In this document: positions 1 to 12,400 of the stretch, piece by piece | Numbering within the stretch: position 1 is the first letter of the stretch | Layout: each line of letters starts with the position of its first letter | Source: Collybia mongolica | Taxonomy: Eukaryota > Basidiomycota > Agaricomycetes > Agaricales > Clitocybaceae | DNA length: 64,000 bases | Direction of reading: 5' to 3' | Assembly (NCBI GenBank): GCA_013420905.1 | Contig: JAAXNY010000004.1 | Coordinates: forward strand, 3,472,001-3,536,000 | Position numbers and translations under genes: made by a program | Notes under the pieces: model-generated | Told to the model about the DNA's origin: nothing | The model's database searches: none | The model's input: only the letters and a program-made list of their open reading frames with translations

Positions 1-3000
1 CCCATCACCGGATCATGACTAGTGCTTTTGGTGTAAACAAACCAAAATGCCACAAGTTAAACTACATTTTTCAAAGGAAAGATATCACATTAAAACTACT
101 TGTATAGTACTCTAGTATGCTATAGGTACCCCCCTTGTCAACCATTAGTCTATCAGACAACTTTTTTTTTTGGGTCAATGAAAAAAAGTGAAACATCATC
201 CCAAAAAGGAAATTAAGGGTCCAGGGCACTGCTATAAGCTTGCTCCTCAACTAATAATGTTAATATCCATCATAATATTGGCGGGAATATGCCTATGAGA
301 CTTGTATTTCTTCACAGCATAGGCTGCCTGTCGAAAATTAAGACCCCTCCTGTCATAAGTGAAATTTTCAGAAGCTTGCTGTGGTAAAGTTAACAGGAAC
401 TAGAATTTACCTGTAAGCTTCAAGGTACCAGTAGCAGAGACAAAAGTAGTGATGGATATTTGATGTTTTGATATGGTTGAGACACTCCAGGACAAATCTA
501 GAAAGGAAATCAGTTTACCAAAAGGGTGTTCAATGTTGAACTGACATACATTGTTAGCTGTCCAATCCAAGTCCATTGCATCATAATTTACTGGAATTGC
601 ACTTGATGTGCTAGCAACAACTGGCCTTGCCTCAGAATCTTCTGATGCAGAGTCATCAAAATCATCATCACTGGCAGAATCTTCATATGTTGGGTTGGCG
701 CTGATCTCTTTCATGTAGGTGCAGATAGCTGGAGTGATTTTGCCTCATTTGGCAGCCTCACATTCTTGAGCTGTTTGGGAACACTTATTTTGCTTAGGCA
801 TTGTGGATTCTTGGAGTTCTCAATATGCAGGTCCAAGGGAAGGTGTGTATATTTTTTTTTGATTTGGGTTGAAAAAAGTGAAATGCATGGGAAAAAATAC
901 AATCTTGTGGTAAACACATTCTTTTCATGGGTTTCCTTCCTAAAAAAAATTCTTCCAAAATTCTGACAAGTTTTTGGGGGAACCTGAGCTGTGTTGGTGA
1001 GGTGGTGGCGAGCACTGTACTGCCCCCCCTGGTGTAAACCCAGACTGTATCAGATTGGGTTAACATCTTCAACAGGGTCTGATCTTTTGACATCCCTTGA
1101 TATGCTTTGTCCTTATCCTGTGTACCATTCTCATCCTCATTATACAATCATTCATCTTACCCTTGCTTTTACTTGTTTCTAATGTCCACTGTAAACTTAG
1201 TGGTTGCCTACTCTAATCAAATATCTATGACATATTTTTCATGTTTTATCAAACTACTCTCTAAAGATGATATCTCATAAAACAGTCATTCTGCCCTTGC
1301 CCTACACTCAATCAGATCAGTATCCTGATTATTTCCTGACAGCCAGCTCTATCTCAATATGGATTTACTCTTTATTCTCAATAACAGTAATGCTGTGAGG
1401 AGGGATCTCTTGTGAATTTAGGCATGGTGGTCCCATCAAAATTCATGAAGTCAAGCACATATCTAATACTGAAAGGGCAGGCAAAGCCTACTTGCTTTTG
1501 TATGACAGGTGTCACTGCTTAAAGCTCCTTGTTCCCTGGGAATTATGTCCAGAGCATTTGCATTGTGGGAGCTAAGTTCTTGTATGCAATAGCTGTAGCA
1601 GATAGCATTTCTGAAAAGATGACATTGTAGTACCTTCATTTTGAGAATGTGTCATTCCATAAGGGGAGCACATACATGCCCCATATCTAGTTGCTTGGAT
1701 GTACCTTGCCTTATTGTATAGATACCTATATGCTGCTGTATACCTTGAGACTACCTTGGCATAACTCTACCTACCTTGTGACATATCCCTTATCCCTTTC
1801 ACAGCTATTAGTTTACTTCTTACTGATGCTTACTCACATACCATTTGCACAGCCCTAGCAGGTGATATAGGCTTTCAATGTATCTCCACAGTATTTCTCT
1901 GATGTACCTATATAGATAGGGCTGTCCAATTGTGGACAGCACCTTTGCAATAACCTAGGCCTGGACCTTCCTCTAGCAATGAAGCCCACTTAGTCTCTTG
2001 GTGCCACCTTCCCTGTGCAGCTGAGTATTGCTGTTCATATCACTCTCCCCTCTGGACACTTGGTCCAACACAGCCCCTTGCACATTCTCAGCATATAAAA
2101 ACTGGGTAAGTAATTCCAAGTTTTGGTTTATATAAACATCTTCAACAGGTAAAAGGTTCTCCTGTGAGGCTGATTGCAAAACTCACCTGGAGTGCCCACA
2201 TGCCATCCAACACACCATAAACCCTTTATCCCTTAACCTACTTAACAGCTGTGTGCCAATGGAACCAAGATGGTATGTGGTGCTTTAAAAGTCCCACAAT
2301 TGTTTACTGATTATCACTAAAGTGCCCATCTATGATGGTCAAGGAGGTATCAATTCCCTCACCTACTGTTCTCTCCCCATGGTCACAAATGATGTACTTA
2401 TAGTCAACACTGGCATCATCATTGCCTTTACATTTGTTCATTACAAACCATAATAAATATTGGACAGCAACAAAGAGGCTCAACATCCAGGATGTGATCC
2501 TTATTGTAGACCCTGATTCCTCCAATGATGATGCCAAAATTCCTGCATGTGTAGAATTAGATCTCGAGCCCCATGAAGTTGAGGATGTGTTTCATGATTC
2601 AGGGTAGTAACCATGTGACATAAGGTCATGTGATGGTGATTGTTCTTGCAGATTGTACGAAATCTTTTCGACAAAACCCATAAAATAAGTTAGCCGAGTT
2701 AAATTAGTCTTTCGGGTACTCCCGATACCCTGCATTTGGGGTCAAGTGTTCGGCCCACCTGACTCATTCTGCATTATTCCGGGTGAATCCTTGTCCGATA
2801 TCAAGCCAAGCTTGAGATCTTGAGATTTCATTTGTTTCTTGATATGATTTCCATATGTTATATTTTTTCAACCGTGGATTTGAGTCCGAGAAAGTCTTGG
2901 ACAAACCTATATTGGAGCGTTCAAAGGACCCTAGCCATACCATTGATACCGCAACCGCAACCTGCGGCTCAACCTACCGTAGAGGTACGTGTGCTCTCGG

Positions 3001-3084
3001 GATTCATTTCCCCCTTTCCTGTACCTGTGCAAGTTAGCGTTCAAACTAATATCACTCAGTCCACCAGACTCGTAGTAAACCATC
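1..3084. other. Low-GC gene-poor region, probably degraded repeat DNA
   Basis: No reading frame here looks like a conserved protein. Three minus-strand frames (400-714, acidic and Ser-rich; 1973-2179; 2304-2537, with one hydrophobic stretch) do not join into a recognisable family. Poly-T tracts followed by a similar motif (T-run, GGGT, then AAAAAAGTGAAA) occur near 160-195 and 848-885, which suggests an old duplicated element. A perfect inverted repeat lies at 1921-1940. The base composition is visibly richer in A/T than the gene-dense DNA that starts near 2640. I infer decayed transposon or intergenic sequence. The last 440 bases probably hold the 5' leader and promoter of the CLC gene. Confidence 0.5.
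1921..1940. repeat. Perfect inverted repeat, 7-bp arms
   Basis: The 20 bases are two 7-bp arms (GCTGTCC and GGACAGC) around a 6-nt centre. AGG upstream and CCT downstream can extend the pairing across one bulged base. The TAGGGCTGTCC start resembles the ends of some hAT-type DNA transposons, but no transposase was found, so this is only a resemblance. Confidence 0.4.
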
Positions 3085-6000
3085 ATGCCCCTCCCCCCAT
3101 CACCAGAGGGGTCTTCATCAACCGCAGGGCAGAGGGAACGCCTTTTGTGCATTGGAACGAATACTCAAGCATCTCCAGAACGAAACAACCCGGACACTCC
3201 TTCCGGTGACCCGGTTGATCTCTTCCCATCGGAAAACACATCCTTACACACAAACGACAATGGCATATCGTACGGCACAATCCCGGCGCGTCGTAAACCG
3301 CAAATTAGAAAATCGCTCAATACCTCGTCTCAACGAAATATCTCGCATATACCAAGCTTCAGCTTTCTCAACAGGACAACCTCGAATAGTTCCCGGCCTG
3401 GGTCATCTTCTATTTTGGCTTTCTCACGACTCAGTACTCAACGTCCGATCTCAGCGTATGACGCCCCACTTCTCTCCAAGGACGATATTGAGCCAGATGC
3501 TGATGCTAAGATCAATGGCATCCGAGTATGGTACACCTCCTTCTCGTCCATCGATTGGCTTCATGATGCTATCAAAGACTCTGCACGTTTCTCCCGCCTT
3601 CGCCGACGCAAGTCCATCCGCTCTCGTATCCGCCTCGCTGCTGACAAAAGCTTGGGGTGGTTCATTGTCACAATTGTTGGGTTTTTCACTGCCGTCGTGG
3701 CGTTCTTGATTGTACGTGGCGAACAGTGGCTGTTCGATACGAAGGATGGATATTGTCGGGAAGCATGGTGGAGGGCCAAGCGGTTCTGTTGTCCAGAAAC
3801 TGATTTTGTTAGATCTTCGTTCATGTTTGCAAGGCACGTCTCCGAAATCGAATGTGAGGCATGGAGGCCCTGGACCGACGTCTTTTCACAAAGAAAGGGC
3901 GGTGCGAGCGAACATGTTGTGGAGTATCTGTCTTATGCTCTAATTGCCGTAAGCACGATTTTCCTGTCCGGTCTGACCACAAAACTCATACCCTAAACAA
4001 ACGTCCATAGTTGTCCCTCGCCCTGTCATCCACCCTCCTTACATTATACCTGACCAACTCTAAAAGTTTTATCACGCGTAAGGAATCTGGAGGTCTAGCT
4101 CCCAACTTCCCCAGAGCGCCTCTCGGAGCCAAAGTCCGACTTCCGTCAATTCCGACTAAGAGAAAGGTCATGTACTACGTACGTATGTCTTGGCGTTTAC
4201 ATTGTTGAGTTTTCATTGAAGTCAAATATCAGGCAGCGGGCAGCGGGATTCCAGAAGTCAAGACGATCCTTTCTGGTGAGGCAGGTAATCTATGTCTCAT
4301 CGGCAGCTCATGAATATTGCTAGGTTTTGTTATCCATGGATACCTTGGTGGTCGGGTACTGTTCACCAAGTCAGTTGGTCTGGCACTCTCCGTTGCTTCG
4401 GGCCTCTCTCTTGGCAAAGAGGGTCCGCTGGTACACATCGCAAGCTGTATCGGAAACATTATAAGTCGCTTCTTTGGCAAGTATGAGAACAATGAAGGTA
4501 CATGTATTTACCTCGCAGAATTGGAATAATCTAAGCAGTCTCTTAGCTAAACGACGTGAAATCCTCAGCGCAGCATGTGCAGCTGGAGTAGCTGTCGCAT
4601 TCGGTGCGCCTATTGGTGGAACTCTCTTTAGCTTGGAGGAGGTCTCCTACTTCTTTCCCCCTAAGGTATGCAGCCCTATCACGAAATGATTAAATTCTGA
4701 CCACTCATGCTTTAGGTAATGTGGAGAAGGTTCGGTTTTATTAGTTCTCCATACAAATGCATCCAACGGGTACCTCAGTTTCTTCTGTGCGATGATTGCG
4801 GCGATCACGCTGAAAATATTGGACCCATACGGGACGGGAAAGCTTGTCTTATTTCAAATTACTTACGCGAAAGTAAAATCAACCTTAAGCTTGTAAGAAG
4901 CTTAATTAATCTCCTTGTAGGATTGGCACGCATACGAGCTCTTCCCATTTATTCTGCTTGGAGTTTTTGGAGTGCGTCATTGTCACTCTAACTATCACAG
5001 GCACTGACTTAGAATCCAGGGTTTGTATGGAGCATACTTCTCTAAATTGAACTTTCGTTGGAGCAAACATGTCCGCAACAAGACGTGGCTCAAGTCTCAC
5101 CCAATCGCAGAGGTCCTCCTTGTAAGCCTTCTACTTGGTTTCCAATGCTCATTTACCGATGGTGGTTTTAGATTACGGCAATCACGTCGGCTCTCTGTTT
5201 TCTCAATCCTTACACACATATGGGTGGGACTGAGCTTGTTTATAACCTTTTCGCTGAATGCCGTACTGGTTCTGGTCATACCCAGTCAAGTCTCTGTGTC
5301 CTGGACCCTAGTTCATTTGCAAATGTCTGGCCTGTTATGCGCGCGGTTCTGGCAGCAATGCTGGTTAAAGCCTGTTTGACTTTGGTCACTTTCGGAATCA
5401 AAGTGCCTGCAGGCATTTTCATACCTTCCCTGGGTGTCGGTGCTTGTGCAGGGAGAGTCATGGGTATCTTCATGCAATGGTTACAGTGGCAACTTCCTGG
5501 GTCGCGTATGTTCCAAGCATGTCACGGTGATGCGGATTGTGAGTTGTTTGTTACTCTGGTGGCGCATATGACTAAAACGGCCATACCCCAGGTGTCATCC
5601 CAGGGCTGTATGCCATGGTCGGCGCAGCAGCTACATTATCTGGCATAACAGTGAGTCTAGAGACTGCCTTGTAGTTACTAGCACTCACCTTTCTCAAAGC
5701 GAACAACTGTATCTCTGGCTGTCATTATGTTTGAACTCACAGACACACTAACGTATGCGGTACCCATCATGCTTTCAGTACTGGTTGCTAAAACGGTCGC
5801 GGACGCATTGGAGCCCAAGGGAATCTACGATCTCGTGATCGAACTTAATCAGCTGCCATACCTCGACACCAAACACGAATACCTATGGGGAAACCTTCAG
5901 ATCAACGATGTCGTAAGTCCCTGGCCCTTGGGTCATCACAGCAATTGACTTTTAGCCTCCAGACTTCTCGTGATGTAGAAGTTATCAAACTCGACAGACA

Positions 6001-6618
6001 CAACACTGTCAAGAGTCTTCGTGATCAACTATTCTCTTTGACCGCTTCTGGCAACGACGACGGGGGTTTCCCTATCCTGAGAAGTGATGACAATGACAAT
6101 GGTATGAGAATGGTTGGATACATCGGTTCCAATGAACTAGAGCATGCACTCAGTACGTACCTCATTATTCTCGCTTGCAAGGTCCTCATCACCCCTTCAG
6201 GCATTGTTGTTGATGAGGCTGACGCTGAAGTGCACTTCCATACGACACATTCACACAATACAATTGCTTCCTTTGCCTCTTCTTTCGCAGACGAATCAAC
6301 AGGATATGCGCAAGACCCTTTTGATTTCAGTGTGTATATGGATCAGGTAAGTCAAAGCCAGAAAAATTCGACATTCTGTGAATTCATTTGTTGACCAGGC
6401 CCCCTTGACCGTGCAATCAAACTCTCCTCTAGAGATGATTCACCAATTCTTTGTGAAGCTCGGCGCACGATATGTAGTTGTTACAGATACTGAAGGGTTG
6501 TGTAAGTACATACTGTTTTGCACCACAATTCGTGTTCTGATGAATCATCACAGACGAGGGTGTCATTGACAAGAAGACCTGGCTGGCGTTTTTAGCTGAC
6601 TTAGAAGAAAAGTCCTAG
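3085..6618 (+). CDS. CLC-family voltage-gated chloride channel/transporter
   Basis: Membrane protein that moves chloride, and in many relatives exchanges it for protons, in endomembranes or the plasma membrane. After joining about 13 exons the protein has a polar, Ser-rich N-terminus of roughly 170 residues and then the CLC core. The three anion-pathway motifs are present: GSGIPEVK (after 4230), GKEGPLVH with the gating glutamate (near 4417) and GIFIPSLG (near 5417). Two C-terminal CBS domains follow (from about 5890 and 6400), and the protein ends in DLEEKS. First intron 3949-4010 (GTAAGC donor). Other donors are GTAAGC, GTGAGT and similar. The start is the first ATG in frame with the N-terminal exon; an upstream start cannot be excluded. 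The GKEGP glutamate fits a Cl-/H+ exchanger as well as a channel. A second CLC gene of another subfamily lies at 52053-55299. Confidence 0.9.
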
Positions 6619-6941
6619 AATCTGCTCAGCTAACAAGAACTCATTCCTAGAGCTTTTTTTCGTCCTGTACTTGAACACCATTTCTAAATACCCTTCGCCA
6701 TACTTCTTCGATGTGGAACATATATGTAGTTACAGTACTGTATGGAGTTATCATCGTGCGTTTTTGTAACAGTCAACGAGTACGTAGCCTCTTCGGAACC
6801 GCAGAACAGGACGTCTTAAGGACTAGTTGAACATAGCCGCCTGCCTCAGACAAAATCGTATTTGGTGTTGCTTGGATGAGCGCACTTTCCCACAGTCCTC
6901 GAGAGTCTGTCTCCAACCATCTCTACTCAATCCTAACGACA
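6619..6941. other. Intergenic: CLC 3' end and Sm-D3 promoter
   Basis: A 323-bp gap between two genes on the same strand. It should hold the CLC 3' UTR and the Sm-D3 promoter and leader. I see no ORF of note and no clear TATA box. Confidence 0.5.
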
Positions 6942-7566
6942 ATGGCGAACGCTGGTCTTGGAGTCCCCGTGAAGTTATTACACGAATCTTTGGGGCATAT
7001 AGTTACTGTTGAGCTCAAAACAGGCCAACTTTACCGGGGGAAACTTGCGGAAGGTGTGTTTCATCCACATTTGAACAGAGCATAAGGCCATCTAACGCTT
7101 TTGGGGGCGCAGCTGAGGATAATTTGAACATATCTTTGAAAGATATCACTGTCACAGGTCGCGATGGTCGTGTTTCACAGTTAGATCAAGTGTACATTCG
7201 AGGGAGTATGGTGCGATTTTTTATTGTCCCAGACATGTTGCAAAATGCCCCCATGTGAGTAGCAATAATTTTCGATCTTGGGCGATTTACGATTGGAATA
7301 ATCAGGTTTAAACGAGTAGGGCCGAACGCGATGAGAGGAAGAGGTATTGGTACGGCACGTGGACGTGCAACAATCATGCGGGGTACGTCCATCGCGACTC
7401 GCTTTTACACTTCGTACGCTTATACTTGCCTTTCTTTTCTTAGCAAACGGTAAATTTTCAGCTTGTGTTGCTGCTGACATTGACACTCGCTGACCCATCC
7501 TCTGTTGCTTATTCAGCTCGTCGGGGCCGTGGTGTCGCACCAACTGCGCGGGGCATCAGGCGGTAA
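6942..7566 (+). CDS. SMD3: Small nuclear ribonucleoprotein Sm-D3
   Basis: Core Sm protein of the heptameric ring on U1, U2, U4 and U5 snRNAs, needed for pre-mRNA splicing in the nucleus. The protein is about 128 residues. Sm motif 1 is seen as [20 protein letters not shown], Sm motif 2 as [17 protein letters not shown], and there is an RG-rich C-terminal tail, the usual site of arginine methylation. Exons: 6942-7053; an exon from about 7114 to 7256 (ending NAPM across the junction); an exon ending 7382; a 6-nt micro-exon 7444-7449 (introns 7383-7443 and 7450-7516); and a last exon 7517-7566. The ATG before [12 protein letters not shown] matches the family's usual start. An in-frame upstream ATG near 6876 would add 22 residues and is less likely. 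Confidence 0.93.
7444..7449 (+). other. SMD3: 6-nt micro-exon of Sm-D3
   Basis: Six bases lie between a TTCTTAG acceptor and a GTAAAT donor. Included, they add Ala-Asn in the tail (MRANARRGRG). Skipped, the frame is kept (MRARRGRG). So either form would give a working Sm fold. Confidence 0.65.
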
Positions 7567-8303
7567 ACACTGTACACATTTTCAGCTCACCAAAATAGCT
7601 GTCCTTTGAGCGGTTGTCGCCATTGTTGTGTAACTTGTAAGATTCGGTATCATATAGTAACCACTACCATTGTGAGTAAAAAATGCCAAAACTTTGGTTC
7701 ATTTTGTATTGTTTTCATGTTGCTTGGCTTCTGCATTCATGAGACAGTCAATATTTTGATACACATCTCTAAGAACCAGGGAAGGGGGGAAACAGAGACA
7801 AAGACTCAGCGCTCAGGACTGGATTTCCACAGTACATAGGTATTCCTCAAGTTCCCCAACCCCGGCTGGATTGATGTAAAGGACTCGAAGTTGTCAACGC
7901 GATTACAATTGGTGGCGTCAAGATGTAAAGCCTTAGTAGCTCGACCCTTCTCGATATTTTCTTTGCGTCAGGGCCGGCGTGCTCGTTGTTGAGTTCTCGT
8001 TCCAATTATACGTACGCAATACATACAAGTCAAGCAATAGAAGTACTGGCATAGTAGACCCTTCGCGATAGCATCGGGGCAACAGACGGTGTCATCCCTA
8101 GAGGTACCAAAAACTTCGGTGGTCGTCACGATCGCCGGTTGGCTTCGCTGTGTGTAGATGTGCACTAATCTTGACCGTTGACAACCCAAGGATAATTGCG
8201 AATTCCGTCCACGACCCCTAGGGATTGAATACTGAGGATGCTAACTAGCTGGATGCCACGTCAATACTGTGCTCTTCTCCAGTCTAAAATTTGACTGACC
8301 ACT
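7567..8303. other. Convergent intergenic region, no gene seen
   Basis: This lies between the 3' ends of Sm-D3 (+) and the SDH assembly factor (-). Short frames at 7606-7839 (+) and 7968-8189 (-) have no family features. It probably holds 3' UTRs. At 737 bp it is long for a convergent gap here, so a small non-coding transcript is possible but not shown. Confidence 0.4.
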
Positions 8304-8672
8304 TCAAAAATCTGAAACCCGACCCTTGAAACTCCAATCTCCTTGAGCTCCCCCCCACCTGCCAACAGGCTCTCGCTTTGGTCCGCCCTCTTCGCCAGTC
8401 AATGGGTTGACATCGCCTTGGAAGTCTGGTTTTATGGGTTTGGGTGCATCGGGGTGCCTCTCCAGGTCGAGCTCCTCGCCGGAAGATGACGATCTAGAGA
8501 GGGGCATTTGAGCGAGACGCTGCAGCTCCTCAAATTCGCGTTGTTCTTCGCGTGGCAACGAAGGAGGCGAGGGCCAACTCAAATTGCTCGAATTCGTGGA
8601 AGTCATTCTGTAATAACCCAGGTGCTTCATTACGCCCAACCGAAAACTGGTCCGTACAATGGCAGGATACAT
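8304..8672 (-). CDS. SDH8: Succinate dehydrogenase assembly factor 4 (DUF1674)
   Basis: Mitochondrial chaperone that binds flavinylated SdhA and helps assemble complex II. It is a single exon of 122 residues. The N-terminus (MYPAIVRTSFRLG) is basic and amphipathic, as expected for a mitochondrial presequence. The C-terminal third carries the family signature: FQGDVNPLTGEEGGPKREPV, then a GDWSF block and RVSDF at the very end. I chose the ATG at 8672 because it begins the presequence-like stretch. An in-frame ATG at 8729 would add 19 residues and spoil that N-terminus. Human SDHAF4 and yeast Sdh8 share the same C-terminal block. Confidence 0.88.
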   Translation of the reverse strand: MYPAIVRTSFRLGVMKHLGYYRMTSTNSSNLSWPSPPSLPREEQREFEELQRLAQMPLSRSSSSGEELDLERHPDAPKPIKPDFQGDVNPLTGEEGGPKREPVGRWGGAQGDWSFKGRVSDF

Positions 8673-9457
8673 AGGACACTTATTTTCTGGATGCGGTACG
8701 AAGTTGGAGAAAGCAGGGGCCGGGCGCAATGTGTATATGGACAGGAATAAGGGTGGAGCCCAATAATTTATTCGTCTGGGATGGGAGATAGGCGGAAGTA
8801 TACGGCCTCAGGCTTGGAGATTGCTGGATATGGGTGTTACGTAACCGGCCTTGAAGGTGACGAGCTTGAGTTGTACATATGCTAGCACCACCGTCCATAC
8901 TGTGTATCACACCCGTCCTGTCGGGGGACCACTTATATCGCCTGAACCAACTCCCTCGGCCTTCAATGCGACGAGCATAAAAACCATTTGTCAGTTGCAA
9001 AGTAGTACGCGGCAGCTGACTGGGTGATGACTCAAGAATAACTGTCAAAACTCATTGCTTCTAGCCTTGAAATAGTCGACGCTCGCAACGCCGGAAATTA
9101 AATAAGCAAGTATTTTGCAGGCACTTCAAAGGTAGTTCAGAATCAGGGAAGGAGACGCGAACTGACAACCAGATCCACGATGCCCGATGGAGCACGGAGG
9201 TAGTATTTGATCGAGTACTTGATATCCAAACCCACGTGAACTTCACTTCCTTGGTATACTGCAATTCCTAAGCTTGGTCAATTACTTATAACGTTCCTCA
9301 AGGTCCCCTATTTTAGTCTTCCTCTCTCTAACACTGTTACTGCCTGTCTTCCCCTCTGGTCGTCCCGCTTCCGTTTTCGCGCTGCCACACGCGTCTAGGA
9401 CTTTCTTCGGCGCGCCTACCAGCTCCAAATAATCGCACAGAGGACATATTTCCATAC
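8673..9457. promoter_or_regulatory. Divergent promoter region, SDHAF4 / Zn2Cys6 factor
   Basis: Both flanking genes start outward from this 785-bp gap, so it should carry both promoters. A C/T-rich stretch at about 9310-9400, just before the transcription factor ATG, is like the pyrimidine-rich leaders common in basidiomycete genes. Frames at 8680-9048 and 9061-9264 (-) show no recognisable domain. Confidence 0.45.
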
Positions 9458-12400
9458 ATGCGGCGAACAGTATATACTTATCCGCAGCCGGGCCCACGTC
9501 AAAATCCTAACGACTATGGCCCTTCTGGATCGAGTGGCTCCCCAGGCTCTCCTCCCGACCCTCCTTCCCATTTTCAAGGCCCACTTGATCATGCCACCAA
9601 TCCAACCAAGAAGCGTAGAATAGACCGGGCTTGTGATGCGTGCCGTCGTCGGAAGATAAAGTGTGATGGCCCCAAGATGCCAGACAACATCTGTTCAAAT
9701 TGTCTACAGACAAAGAAATGCTGTACTTATATGTGAGTATTATTTAGATTTACATCGATATGTTCCGGCCATATTATACTATGCATCTGATAAATCACCT
9801 ACTCCAGTGAAGACTCCAAACCTCGTGGGCCGTCCAAAGCGTGAGTCTTATTCACCAGTGCTGTTTTTATCATTATCTGAATTTAGTAGCCATATTACGG
9901 GACTGGAGGACCGAATGGAGAAACTTGAGACCCTCTTAAAGCAGGTAAAATATCTCATAACAAAAAAAAAATCATTCCTCCCCCCCGACTTGTTATCTAG
10001 ATACCGCTTGAGCATCATTCGGCTATTGTCTATATTGCCGATTATGTGCTAACATGGGTCTTTCCCTAGCTTCGTCCAGAAACTGATTACACAGTTGAAC
10101 TTGGGCCACCCGTCATTCGTGACTCCTGGAAAAATGAGGAGCCCTCAAACACTTTTAAGGAGCACCAATATTCTCCATCAAACCCCTTACATCCACGGAC
10201 AAGTTCCCATTCATCCCCGAACAATTCGTCTACAAATTCACAACGACACATCAGAAGCAGAGTCAACTCAAATGCCACCGGATTACCTCATTTCAGTCGT
10301 AGCACACACCTTATATTCGGTTCTCAACCTCCTCATAGATCACATTCGAGGCCCGACCGCCCACAATCCGAAGAGGACATAGATGACGACGACGACGACG
10401 ACGAATCGTCATCATCAGACCACTCGGCGTCTTCACTCACTCTTGAAATCGAAAATGTAACAGGACTCGTAAAAAAACTCAAATTAAGGGGAACAGAAGA
10501 TGATTCAGACTATCCGCCAGAAAATAACAATCGTTTTCATGGAAAGAGCAGCGCGGTTGGACTAGTAGAGGCCACCCGACAGTTCAAATTGATGCATCTG
10601 CTTGATAGTTTGGAGAGCGCGCGACCCAGCCGCGAGTCCCCTCAGGGAATTGAAGACTTACCGTTGGGTAGCTTGACAAGGAGGCCAGAATTCTGGCGTA
10701 CACCTAGAGTAAGTGTGCCAACGGGTCAATTCCAGTATTCGTGCTGACAAAAAACCTCGATGACTCCCACCCACAGTGGGAACGCGTGTGGGAAAGCCTA
10801 AAGACCGAGACCTCTGAACTGTTTGCCTCCGTACTCGCTGGGTTTCCCCCGTCAGATCTCGCACAAAGTCTCATAAATCTCTATTTTGTTCACGTCAACG
10901 CCCACATTCCCCTCCTCCATCGTCCCACGTTTGAACGGCAGTGGAGGGAAAATCTTCACCATAAAAATATTTGGTTCACTGCCGTGTGTGTATCCTTGTT
11001 CGCGGTGGCTAGTCGGTTCACGGACGACCTCCGTGTGATTGAACGTGGTGGAGAATCAGACTCTGTGCCGCCAGACTGGGGACGCGCAGGTCGGAGTTAT
11101 TTTGAGGTGGCAATTGGTCAGTGTCATGAACATCCACTCTGCGTACTTGTGTTTATACGTCGCTACTACAGGAATACATAGGGCTCGAAGGAGTTTATTC
11201 TATCCGGCAAGCTTATTCGAGATACAGACATTTACTGTCGGTAATGTTTCAAACGAACACTCACTATGGTTGCTCACGTTGATCTCAGCTTCTTGGAATG
11301 TTTCTTAGGGGTACTGAAAGTCCCTCTGCTGCATGGATACTAGTCGGTATTGGTATCCGCAAAGCTCAGGATGTAGGTGCACATCGCCAAAATGTTTATC
11401 GGAATAAACCAACAGTCGATGAAGAGCTCTGGAAACGCGCCGTATGGTCTCTTATCGTATTTGATCGCATTGGGGGAGCTATGCTTGGCCGCGGATGTGG
11501 TGTTGGAGAAGAAGAGTGGGTTGCTTTCTAGCTCTGCTGTCGACCACTTACTAAGGCTGACGAAGACCCCAAGTTTTGATATAGGTCTTCCGCTGGAGGT
11601 TGATGATGAATATTGGGAATCGGAGGACCCTTATGCAGCTTTTCAACAGCCCTCAGGAATTCCTGCAAAAGTCGGCGCCTTCAATCTCTTCATTAAACTC
11701 TCCCAAATCGTTGCCTTTGCACTCAAGACCGTGGTGGGTGTGCATTTTCTTCTCTGACGCCTCCTCTGAATATTTTACATCAAGTATGCACTCGATAGGT
11801 CTAGGATTTTTAGTGGAATGCCACACATAAACTGGAGCAAGGACGTACTGAACCAGTTGAACGCTGCCATGTCGGATTGGAAGGCTTTGATACCCAAACA
11901 TCGTACGTGGTGTTCGCCCTGTCATTCGGTTGGAGTAAATCATTCCGTCTTCAGTCGTCTGGTCGCCTCAAATGCAGAACAAAGATTTCATTATTCATGC
12001 CGCAACCTTGCAGATATTTTATCACTTCACTGAGATGCTGGTCTACTGGCCATTCATCTCTATTATCGCACCGGCCTTCTCCGACATATCTCCCTTGGAT
12101 CAGGCACTCCCTCCGGACCTCACAATACCGGCTATGGATATCTGCATTGAAGCTGCAAGGTCATGCGCTCGAATTGTTGAGACGCAAATTCAACACGGGA
12201 TTTCCTTGGTTCCTATCATGATGCATGTGGCCCAGATCTCAGTGGCAACGCTTCTGATCAGGGTCTGGGATCTCAAGGCTCAGGAAAAGGACCATCAAGC
12301 CCACGGACTGGAGGACATCAAACCTCCATTTATTCAGCGAATTGAGCCCTTGCTCACCGACGTCGGTGTTTTTATCCGTGTCCTGGAATGGGCGGAGCCC

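Noticed and set aside
2820..3209. Plus-strand frame upstream of the CLC start
   Set aside because: It overlaps the CLC N-terminal exon in another frame and shows no conserved motif.
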